Source of the DNA: Flavobacteriaceae bacterium
Lineage (GTDB): Bacteria > Bacteroidota > Bacteroidia > Flavobacteriales > Flavobacteriaceae
Direction: 5' to 3'
DNA: 8,271 bases
Assembly (NCBI GenBank): GCA_947377425.1
Contig: CANCFZ010000105.1
Coordinates: 1-8,271 of the forward strand
Position numbers and translations under genes: made by a program. Position 1 is the first letter of the stretch. Every line of letters starts with the position of its first letter. Shown here piece by piece: positions 1 to 5,808 of the stretch. The notes beneath the pieces were generated by a model. The model did no database searches, was not told where the DNA came from, and was given only the letters and a program-made list of their open reading frames with translations.

Positions 1-582
1 GTTAATACAGGTATTCCATCACAATTATTAGCAAATCGTCCCGATATTAAACAAGCAGAATTGGAATTGACCGCTGCAAAATTGGATGTAAAAGTGGCTC
101 GTGCCGAATTTTATCCGTCCTTAGGAATTTCCTCTACTTTAGGATTACAAGCCTTTAAACCATCCTATTTATTCACATTGCCAGAGTCATTACTTTACTC
201 GTTAGCAGGCGATCTTGCTGGTCCGCTGATTAATCGTAATGCTATTAAAGCTGAATTTAATAAGGCAAATGCACGCCAACTTCAAGCTTTGTATAACTAT
301 GAACGTACTATTTTAAATGCTTATTTAGAAGTTGCTACGCAGTTGTCTAAAATTAGTAATTTGAATAATAGTTACACTCTTAAAACGAAACAAGTAGATG
401 CGCTTAACAAATCAATTGAGTTTTCTAACGATTTGTTTAAATCTGCAAGAGTAGATTATTTTGAAGTGTTAATGACACAACGTGATGCGCTTCAAACGAA
501 GTTAGAACTGATGGACATCAAGAAAGAACAATTGAACGCCGTAGTTCGTGCTTATAGAAACCTTGGTGGCGGTTGGAAATAA
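1..582 (+). CDS. RND efflux outer-membrane factor, NodT/CusC/OprM class (C-terminal part)
   Basis: The reading frame is open from the first base, so the gene begins left of the window; 193 C-terminal residues are visible. Proteins of this family are trimeric outer-membrane channels that take substrates from an inner-membrane RND pump and its periplasmic adaptor. The visible part starts with the family hallmark of the second OEP repeat (GIPSQLLANRPDI, with RPDI at visible residues 13-16). A helical stretch and a porin-like strand region (FYPSLGISSTLGL) follow, then GPLINRNAIKAEF where relatives have P-[IL]-F-x-x-G, then long amphipathic helices, and the typical C-terminus LGGGW plus one Lys. 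A length of about 460-480 residues is usual, so roughly 40% is present. The TTG at 61 is an internal Leu codon, not a start. The adaptor and pump genes would be expected upstream, outside the window. Whether it exports metals or drugs cannot be told from this part. The family call is firm; the substrate is unknown. Confidence 0.93.
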   Translation, partial: VNTGIPSQLLANRPDIKQAELELTAAKLDVKVARAEFYPSLGISSTLGLQAFKPSYLFTLPESLLYSLAGDLAGPLINRNAIKAEFNKANARQLQALYNYERTILNAYLEVATQLSKISNLNNSYTLKTKQVDALNKSIEFSNDLFKSARVDYFEVLMTQRDALQTKLELMDIKKEQLNAVVRAYRNLGGGWK

Positions 583-606
583 AAAATTAGTAGTTCCATA
601 AAAATT

Positions 607-646
607 AAAAAAACAGTTGCAAGAGAGATTTTGCAACTGTTTTTTT
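607..646. terminator. Bidirectional intrinsic terminator between convergent genes
   Basis: A perfect 16-bp inverted repeat pairs 607-622 with 631-646 around an 8-nt loop (GAGAGATT). The core is ACAGTTGCAA/TTGCAACTGT, flanked by an A run on the left and a T run on the right. It therefore gives a stem plus U-tract on transcripts from either side. It lies 25 bp after the efflux gene stop codon and 8 bp after the histidine kinase stop codon, so it can end both convergent transcripts. Confidence 0.92.
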
Positions 647-654
647 TATAAAAA

Positions 655-2022
655 CTAAATAGAAAAAGCAACTTGAAATTGATTGTTATTTTTACCCAAA
701 GATTGATATAAAATGGTAGCATTGTGATAGTCCAGAATGCGTTTTACAATTGGTAACCCCAAACCTGAACCTTGTATTTGAATCGAATTTTCTCCACGTG
801 TAAAAGGTTCAAATATCTTTTTTTGCTCTTCTTCACTCAATGTTTTCCCTTCGTTATTTATAGATACAACAAGATTTTTTTGGTCAGTATGTTTTATAAT
901 TACACTCGCTTTATTGTTGGTTGAATATAAACTAGCATTCTTTAATAGATTAGTAAAAGCAATCAACAACAACGATTTTACGCCCAAAACCTCCATTGGA
1001 TTTTCAATGTCATCAGCTATTTGAATGTCAAAATCCAAATTAAAATTAGCATTGATTTTCTTGACTTGTTCATTAGCATCAAAAATAATTTCGTCAATGC
1101 GAACCTTACTAAACTTTTTACTAATTTCTTCTTTGTTAACTTTGGCTAACAGCAACAAGGAATTAATTAAATCGGCAATTTGATGGGTGTCATTATTGAT
1201 TGATTTTAAATAACTCAAGGTGTTTTCTGAATGTTTTTCGGAGTGCATTAAGTTTTCCAACTGCAACGAAATTCGAGTAAGTGGCGTGTACAATTCGTGC
1301 GAAGCATTAGAAGTAAATTCTTTTTGAGTCGTAAAAGCATTTTCCAATCGAGTCAGCATTTGATTGAATGCTTTTGTCAATAAATTAATCTCGTCGTTGC
1401 TGCTGTTTTCTTCTAAATGCACGTTCAGTTCGTTAGCAGAAATAGACGTAATTTTTTGCTGAAAAACATCCAATGGATTTAATTGTTTTTTGATAAAGAA
1501 ATAGGTAAAAAGCCATACCAACAAGACGCCAATTAAATAAGTAAAAAGCAACGAATATAAAAGATATTCCATCTTAGAATAGCCATAAGTATCTTCGGCT
1601 GAAATCAAAACATAGTAGTCACCTTGCTTCAATGGAAAGTACAATCCTAAGGTTTCTTTTCCTTTTTTGTCAATGAAATACGATTTTTCATTGTTTAATT
1701 TAATCAAGTCTTTCTTAGTCCAAGTTATATTAGACTTTGCCAAACTGCTATAAATAAGGTTGTATTGACCGTCAAAAACCAATGTTTTTTCATCAAATAA
1801 TTTATCAATTTTATTTTGATCAATAAGCTTTAAGATTTGCTTGTCTATTTTTTTGACTTCAATCAATAATTTGGCGGTTGACAAGGCTTTTTCTTCCAAA
1901 CGATTTTTAAATTCCTCTTTTCTAAAGGAGGCAAAACTGACATAAATAAAGGCAGATGCCAATCCGAACAACAGAGTAAAGGCAATAGAAACATTTATGG
2001 CAATTTTTCTTTTTAAAGTCAT
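655..2022 (-). CDS. Membrane sensor histidine kinase (HAMP-HisKA-HATPase_c, CusS-like)
   Basis: This 455-residue protein is a classical inner-membrane sensor kinase that should autophosphorylate and pass phosphate to the regulator encoded just upstream. The order is: transmembrane helix 1 at about 8-30, a periplasmic sensor loop of about 120 residues, transmembrane helix 2 at about 152-177, a HAMP linker to about 230, HisKA with SHELYTPLTRI (phospho-accepting His242), and the ATPase domain. The ATPase domain has an N box (FTNLLKNA; N358 and N362), a degenerate G1 box (INNEGKTL at 388-395), an F box (IFEPFTRG) and a G2 box (GSGLGL at 418-423). In G1, Asn390 replaces the usual Asp and the second Gly is absent; as I recall, CusS-type metal sensors carry a similar N-x-G-x-x-I form. 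Tyr245 sits where Arg or Lys is common after HEL, but Glu243 and Thr246 of the phosphatase motif are kept. The start ATG overlaps the regulator stop (ATGA, 2019-2022), indicating translational coupling. The kinase call is firm; the signal is unknown. Confidence 0.95.
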   Translation of the reverse strand: MTLKRKIAINVSIAFTLLFGLASAFIYVSFASFRKEEFKNRLEEKALSTAKLLIEVKKIDKQILKLIDQNKIDKLFDEKTLVFDGQYNLIYSSLAKSNITWTKKDLIKLNNEKSYFIDKKGKETLGLYFPLKQGDYYVLISAEDTYGYSKMEYLLYSLLFTYLIGVLLVWLFTYFFIKKQLNPLDVFQQKITSISANELNVHLEENSSNDEINLLTKAFNQMLTRLENAFTTQKEFTSNASHELYTPLTRISLQLENLMHSEKHSENTLSYLKSINNDTHQIADLINSLLLLAKVNKEEISKKFSKVRIDEIIFDANEQVKKINANFNLDFDIQIADDIENPMEVLGVKSLLLIAFTNLLKNASLYSTNNKASVIIKHTDQKNLVVSINNEGKTLSEEEQKKIFEPFTRGENSIQIQGSGLGLPIVKRILDYHNATILYQSLGKNNNQFQVAFSI

Positions 2023-2708
2023 TCTTCAGCTGCTTCAATATTCATATAATAGCCAAAACCCGAACGAGTCAAAATTAATTTTTCGGGATAATCTTTATCG
2101 ATTTTCTTTCTCAAAAAATTAATGTAAACCTCAATAGTATTGAGATTACTATCAAAATGAACATCCCAAATCTGTTCAGAAATGGCTTGTTTAGACAAAA
2201 CACGTCCGTTTGCTTTAGCTAAAATCAGCAACAATTGATATTCTTTTGGAGTCAATTCAATTACGTGTCCGTTTCGTTTTACTTTTAAATCTATGGTGTC
2301 AATTTCTAAATCTTTAATTTTAATGACATCCTTTTTTTCTTGAGGAATCGCACTTCTTCTCAGTAAAGCCTTGATTCTGATGTACAATTCCTCAAAATGA
2401 AATGGTTTTACCAAATAATCATCGGCACCAATATTAAACGCATCCATCTTGTCTTGAATGTCTCTGTATGCCGAAAGCATTAAGATTGGAGTAGATTTAT
2501 CGCTTTCTCTTATTTTGTTACAAACGTCTAATCCGTTTAATTTTGGAACGTTGATATCCAATAGATAAATGTCGTAAGTATCTAATTTTTGTTGTCTAAA
2601 AAACACTTCGCCATCAAAAACAGCATCGCAATCAATTTTCATTGATTTGAGAAAACTAATAATTTCTTTAGAAAGAATAAGGTCATCTTCAAGTAATAAC
2701 GCTTTCAT
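2019..2708 (-). CDS. OmpR/PhoB-family response regulator
   Basis: This 229-residue protein has a receiver domain followed by a winged-helix DNA-binding domain. In the receiver, the acidic pocket is E7-D8-D9, the phosphorylation site is D51 (LLDINVP), the switch Ser is S79 and the conserved Lys is K101 (KPF). The Trans_reg_C domain spans about 129-222 and contains LTPKEYQLLLILAKANGRVLS, the recognition-helix region (SNLNTIEVYINFLRKKID) and the wing hairpin TRSGFGYYM. All catalytic residues are present and the length is normal for the family. It is the first gene of a two-gene operon with the kinase (4-bp overlap). It diverges from the Tas-like reductase gene, and the spacer holds palindromes it might bind. 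A role in controlling the neighbouring RND efflux operon is plausible by analogy with CusRS but rests only on proximity. Confidence 0.96.
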   Translation of the reverse strand: MKALLLEDDLILSKEIISFLKSMKIDCDAVFDGEVFFRQQKLDTYDIYLLDINVPKLNGLDVCNKIRESDKSTPILMLSAYRDIQDKMDAFNIGADDYLVKPFHFEELYIRIKALLRRSAIPQEKKDVIKIKDLEIDTIDLKVKRNGHVIELTPKEYQLLLILAKANGRVLSKQAISEQIWDVHFDSNLNTIEVYINFLRKKIDKDYPEKLILTRSGFGYYMNIEAAEE

Positions 2709-2757
2709 GGGTTTGATTTATTTATAGGTAAAGGTAAAATTTTATTGTTATTGAAAA

Positions 2758-2788
2758 TTAACATTTTTAATTTGTTTAACAAATGTTA
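2758..2788. promoter_or_regulatory. Candidate operator: nested palindromes in the divergent spacer
   Basis: Between the response regulator and the reductase gene, TAACATTT (2759-2766) and AAATGTTA (2781-2788) form an exact 8-bp inverted repeat. The perfect odd palindrome TTTGTTTAACAAA (2771-2783) overlaps its right arm. The hexamer TTAACA also recurs directly at 2758 and 2776. The position about 50-80 bp upstream of the regulator start, and just upstream of the candidate reductase promoter, would suit autoregulation or joint control. AT-rich sequence produces such symmetry by chance, so this is only suggestive. Confidence 0.35.
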
Positions 2789-2812
2789 TCCACTCAATTC
2801 ATTTTGAAAATG

Positions 2813-2820
2813 TATTTTTG
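2813..2820 (+). promoter_or_regulatory. Candidate Bacteroidota -7 element for the aldo/keto reductase
   Basis: TATTTTTG matches the Bacteroidota -7 consensus TAnnTTTG. It lies 16 bases before the ATG at 2837 and 22 before the ATG at 2843, giving a short leader. No clear TTG/TTTG -33 element is seen 19-21 bases upstream. If the element is used, the ATG at 2783 would lie upstream of the transcript, which supports the later start. No equally good element was found for the divergent regulator; the closest is TAAAGGTA (2729-2736), which reads TACCTTTA on the minus strand. Confidence 0.45.
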
Positions 2821-2842
2821 TGTTTCTAAATCTTTTATGAAA

Positions 2843-3883
2843 ATGAAATTCACAACGCTTCCAAATACCACTATAAAAATAAGTAAAATTTGCCTTGGCA
2901 CCATGACTTTTGGTAATCAAAATTCAGAAGCCGAATCCCATTCTCAATTGGATTATGCCGTTGAAAGAGGCATAAATTTTATTGATACTGCCGAAATGTA
3001 TCCGATTGGTGGAAACGAACACATTTTTGGAAGTACCGAACTACATATTGGAAGTTGGTTAAACAAAATAGGAACATCTGAAAGAGAAAAACTAGTTGTA
3101 GCTACCAAAATTGCAGGACCCAATCGTGGTATGGACTACATTAGACAACCCTTAGATTTTTCTAAAAAAAGCATTCACGAAGCTGTAGAGTTGAGTTTAA
3201 AAAACCTTCAAACCGATTATATTGATTTGTATCAAATGCACTGGCCAGAACGCATTATGAATATGTTCGGGCAACGTGGATTGACTCAAATTGATACTAA
3301 ATGGCAAGATAATTTCTTTGATGTTTTAACCGTTTATGACGGATTGATTAAAGAAGGAAAAATAAAACACATCGGAGTTTCTAATGAAAATCCGTATGGT
3401 GTCATGCGTTTTTTACAAGAAAGCGAAAAGCACAATTTACCAAGAATTGCAACGATTCAAAATCCGTATTCGTTATTAAATCGTTTGTTTGAAGTAGGAT
3501 TGTCTGAAATTTGTATGCGAGAAAATGTAGGTTTATTAGCGTATTCACCATTAGCATTTGGAGTGCTTTCGGGAAAATATTTAAACGGAACTAATCCTGA
3601 ATACAGAATGGCACGTTTTCCTCAGTTTACGAGATATACTGGCGAAAACGCAACTAAAGCCACTCGATTATACCATGATTTGGCTCAAGCCAATGGGCTG
3701 ACTTTAATTCAAATGGCAGAAGCATTTGTACACCAACAAAGTTTTGTAATGTCAACTATAATTGGAGCAACATCGATGGAACAGTTGAAACAAAACATTG
3801 ATGCTTTTGAAGTAGTTTTATCTCCTGAAGTTCTAGCAGAAATTAATCGCATTCAAGAATTACATCCAAACCCAGCACCATAA
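2843..3883 (+). CDS. tas: NADP(H)-dependent aldo/keto reductase, Tas-like
   Basis: This is a cytoplasmic aldo/keto reductase of the (beta/alpha)8 barrel class, closely resembling E. coli Tas along its whole length. Shared stretches include LGTMTFGNQNSEAE, QLDYAV, IQNPYSLLNR and the proline-rich C-terminus ending PAP. Numbered from the ATG at 2843, the catalytic tetrad is complete: Asp48, Tyr53, Lys89 and His133 (YQMHWPE). IGVSNE (from about 177) and the cofactor-binding end of the barrel (IIGATSMEQLKQNI) are also present. The length from 2843 is 346 residues, the same as I recall for E. coli Tas. The ATG at 2837 (MKMKF) is equally possible. The frame stays open back to an ATG at 2783, but those extra residues are unlike the family and precede the candidate promoter. 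Tas complements tyrosine auxotrophy in E. coli, but the physiological substrate is not well defined. The gene is monocistronic, ends in TAA TAG TAG, and runs straight into the 21-bp repeat array. Confidence 0.93.
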   Translation: MKFTTLPNTTIKISKICLGTMTFGNQNSEAESHSQLDYAVERGINFIDTAEMYPIGGNEHIFGSTELHIGSWLNKIGTSEREKLVVATKIAGPNRGMDYIRQPLDFSKKSIHEAVELSLKNLQTDYIDLYQMHWPERIMNMFGQRGLTQIDTKWQDNFFDVLTVYDGLIKEGKIKHIGVSNENPYGVMRFLQESEKHNLPRIATIQNPYSLLNRLFEVGLSEICMRENVGLLAYSPLAFGVLSGKYLNGTNPEYRMARFPQFTRYTGENATKATRLYHDLAQANGLTLIQMAEAFVHQQSFVMSTIIGATSMEQLKQNIDAFEVVLSPEVLAEINRIQELHPNPAP

Positions 3884-4071
3884 TAGTAGCTTTTCAAGCT
3901 CGAAGCTAATAATTATAACCTCAAAGGTTATAGTTTGAACCTCTGAACTTATTATTTCAAGCAAAAAGGTTATAATTATAACCTCGTAGCTTATAATTAT
4001 AACCTCAGAGCTTATTATTTTAAGCAAAAAGCTTCTAATTATAATCTCAAAGTATATAATTAGAAGCTTTT
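3883..4071. repeat. Degenerate 21-bp tandem repeat array, nine units in three 63-bp blocks
   Basis: Nine units start every 21 bp without slippage at 3883, 3904, 3925, 3946, 3967, 3988, 4009, 4030 and 4051. The best-conserved core is AGCTTATAATTATAACCTC. The units at 3967 and 3988 match at 18 of 21 positions, and those at 3946 and 4009 at 19 of 21, counted by eye. Every third unit (3883, 3946, 4009) is of a different type with a TTTCAAGC or TTTTAAGC right half, so the array is also three 63-bp blocks: 3883-3945, 3946-4008 and 4009-4071. The first unit is the most diverged and overlaps the reductase stop codon. The unit at 3967 contains the perfect 18-bp palindrome AGGTTATAATTATAACCT. Several units can form hairpins, for example 3914-3921 with 3925-3932. 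Together with the following 41 bp this fills the gene-free stretch 3884-4112. Function is unknown. Confidence 0.88.
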
Positions 4072-4074
4072 TGC
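4024..4074. terminator. Long hairpin terminator made from the last repeat units
   Basis: Bases 4024-4043 pair perfectly with 4055-4074 (20 bp) around the 11-nt loop ATCTCAAAGTA. The arms carry an A5 run on the left and a T5 run on the right (GCAAAAAGC / GCTTTTTGC), so either strand gives a stem with a U-rich end. It lies between the convergent reductase and DUF4139 genes, 141 bp after one stop codon and 39 bp after the other. The stem consists of the seventh and eighth full repeat units (4030 and 4051) plus the tail of the unit at 4009. Confidence 0.8.
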
Positions 4075-4078
4075 CTAA

Positions 4079-4095
4079 AACTCTAAAGTAGAGTT
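4079..4095 (-). terminator. Small hairpin after the DUF4139 gene
   Basis: AACTCTA (4079-4085) and TAGAGTT (4089-4095) form a 7-bp stem with a 3-nt loop, 18 bp after the DUF4139 stop codon. On the minus strand it is followed by only a short T run (TTTTAGG). It may assist the larger hairpin as a terminator or protect the mRNA 3' end. Confidence 0.4.
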
Positions 4096-4112
4096 ATTGA
4101 AATTTGAAGCAG

Positions 4113-5798
4113 TTACAAATTATCAATCACTTTATCTTTTGGATATTTCACTTTATAACTGATTCGTATTTTCTTAGTTTCGTTGGGCGCAAGTTTCAAT
4201 TCCCAAGTCATAATTCCGGTTTCAGTGTTTACTTTTGCGTTTCCATCGTCCAATAATTCTATTGTGATTTCTTTATCGGTGCTCAATGGATATTGGTCTT
4301 TCAGCAACATTTGCACTTCTTCTTTTTTGTTGTTTCTCACAGTTAAGTCATACGTAAAGGTTTGCTCTTTATAAGAAGACAAGAATTTAGTTCCCGATTT
4401 ATCTACTACTTTTTCACGCTTGATAGAGATTTTTTTATCGCGTCCCATGCTTAAGTTCAACGTGTCAGCAGTTTGATTTGGATTGATGTTGGTTTTGCCT
4501 ACATACAAACCTTCAAAGATAATATTGGCTTCACCAGGCAACAAATTGTATTTAGAATAGTCATTAATTTCTGCCAATAAAAAGGCTTCTTTATCTACTC
4601 GTGGTGCTGCATAATATTTGTAAATAGCAGGCAATTTAATTTCTTTTAAGGCTACTGAATGTGCTTTTCCATTCGATAAAATATCATACGGAATGTCTAT
4701 ATCGAAGGAAACATTGAGTTGGTTTTCGTTGATTGAGGTGTAGTCGTCTAATCCGTCATTATCTCTCGCCATTATTTTTCCGTTGGGTAATGTGTCAAAT
4801 CTTATACTTTGTTTATCTCCATCTCTATAATTTTTAGAGTCATTTTTATCAAAGTTTTTTCTCAAATAACCCTCTTTTGTATTTTGCAAATATGTATCTG
4901 TACTAAAAGTAGCATAACTTCCAGTATTTAATCCCTGATACCTCAAAAACCATGAATTCAAAATTGGTGCTTGATTATTCTGATTTGGATTTCCACTAGA
5001 CAATGTCAATTTTACTTTTTTCCAATCGATGCCCGAGTTTTGAGTTACTTGTGCTTTATACATCATATTTATTGGGTCTTTTACGCTATCAACTCTCAAA
5101 TCATAAAACGGATTCCAAGTAGCGGAATCAGTGATATAATTAATATCTAAATTCACATTTCCAGCAACTTCATTCATAACTTGCAATACCAATTTTCCTT
5201 TAGAACTTTTCTCTTCTTTTTGGGTATTGATGACCAATTTTTCATTCAACGCTTGAAGTCTTTTATTCAATTTACCTTCTTTTTCTTGAAGTGTTACAAC
5301 TGCATTATCTAACTCGGTTCTTTTGGCTTTATAATAATCTACTAATTTCATCAATTCGGCTACACTTAAACCAGTATTTGCTCCTGCAACGATTTGATTA
5401 TTGTCTAATAATCCAATTGTTTGTTGGTGCGAATAAACATCTATTTGAACTTTTTTAATCTCTTTTTGAACCAAAGTAATACTATCACGCACTTTCTTAA
5501 TAGCAGGATTGCTTTCGTCAATTTCATATTCCGAAATGTAATTCTGTGTAAACTGCACCGACAACACTGTAACCGAAGACGGCGCACCAATTTGAACCGT
5601 ATTTTCATTCAAATAGTCGGCTACATTTTTAATCACAATTTCACTGGTTCCAACAGGAAGATTGACCGAAGTAGTTTGTTGCAATTCGGCAGCATTAAAA
5701 TATACCGTTGCCGCTTTTACTTTAGCCGAAGTGAAAATTGGTTTTTGAGCAAATGCAATTGTCGTAACCAAAAAGGTAAAAAGAAGTTGTTTTTTCAT
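4113..5798 (-). CDS. Secreted DUF4139 (mucoidy inhibitor MuiA-like) protein
   Basis: This 561-residue protein begins with a signal peptide (MKKQLLFTFLVTTIAFAQ; cleavage near residue 18), so it is exported to the periplasm or cell surface. Residues about 25-110 match the N-terminal DUF4140 region (KVKAATVYFNAAELQ, LPVGTSEIVIKNV). Residues about 105-200 are Lys/Glu/Gln-rich and look coiled-coil. The C-terminal DUF4139 beta domain follows at about 205-555, with YITDSATWNPFYDLRVDS, SGIDWKKVKLTLSSGNP, LLPGEANIIFEGLYVGKT and the closing YPLSTDKEITIEL region. An insertion-like polar stretch (about 285-360) interrupts the domain, as is common in bacteroidotal members. The MuiA name comes from a mucoidy-inhibitor report; no biochemical activity is established as far as I know. 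It starts 10 bp after the upstream Cys-motif protein gene, so the two are probably cotranscribed. No catalytic residues can be assigned. The family call is confident and the function unknown. Confidence 0.9.
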   Translation of the reverse strand: MKKQLLFTFLVTTIAFAQKPIFTSAKVKAATVYFNAAELQQTTSVNLPVGTSEIVIKNVADYLNENTVQIGAPSSVTVLSVQFTQNYISEYEIDESNPAIKKVRDSITLVQKEIKKVQIDVYSHQQTIGLLDNNQIVAGANTGLSVAELMKLVDYYKAKRTELDNAVVTLQEKEGKLNKRLQALNEKLVINTQKEEKSSKGKLVLQVMNEVAGNVNLDINYITDSATWNPFYDLRVDSVKDPINMMYKAQVTQNSGIDWKKVKLTLSSGNPNQNNQAPILNSWFLRYQGLNTGSYATFSTDTYLQNTKEGYLRKNFDKNDSKNYRDGDKQSIRFDTLPNGKIMARDNDGLDDYTSINENQLNVSFDIDIPYDILSNGKAHSVALKEIKLPAIYKYYAAPRVDKEAFLLAEINDYSKYNLLPGEANIIFEGLYVGKTNINPNQTADTLNLSMGRDKKISIKREKVVDKSGTKFLSSYKEQTFTYDLTVRNNKKEEVQMLLKDQYPLSTDKEITIELLDDGNAKVNTETGIMTWELKLAPNETKKIRISYKVKYPKDKVIDNL

Positions 5799-5808
5799 TT
5801 GTTTGATA

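Noticed and set aside
61..63. Apparent start of the efflux protein at 61.
   Set aside because: It is an internal TTG Leu codon; the RPDI motif of the family lies upstream in the same open frame.
2783..2842. An upstream ATG at 2783 would extend the aldo/keto reductase by 20 residues.
   Set aside because: The extra residues do not resemble Tas proteins, and this ATG lies upstream of the candidate TAnnTTTG element. The start at 2843 (or 2837) gives the normal family length and N-terminus.
3883..4071. CRISPR-like array.
   Set aside because: The units are directly adjacent with no unique spacers, the repeats are only 21 bp and degenerate, and no cas gene is nearby.
3883..4071. Replication iterons or an origin.
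   Set aside because: The 21-bp direct repeats recall iterons, but no replication initiator gene, DnaA boxes or partition genes are visible, and the position between convergent housekeeping-type genes is not typical.
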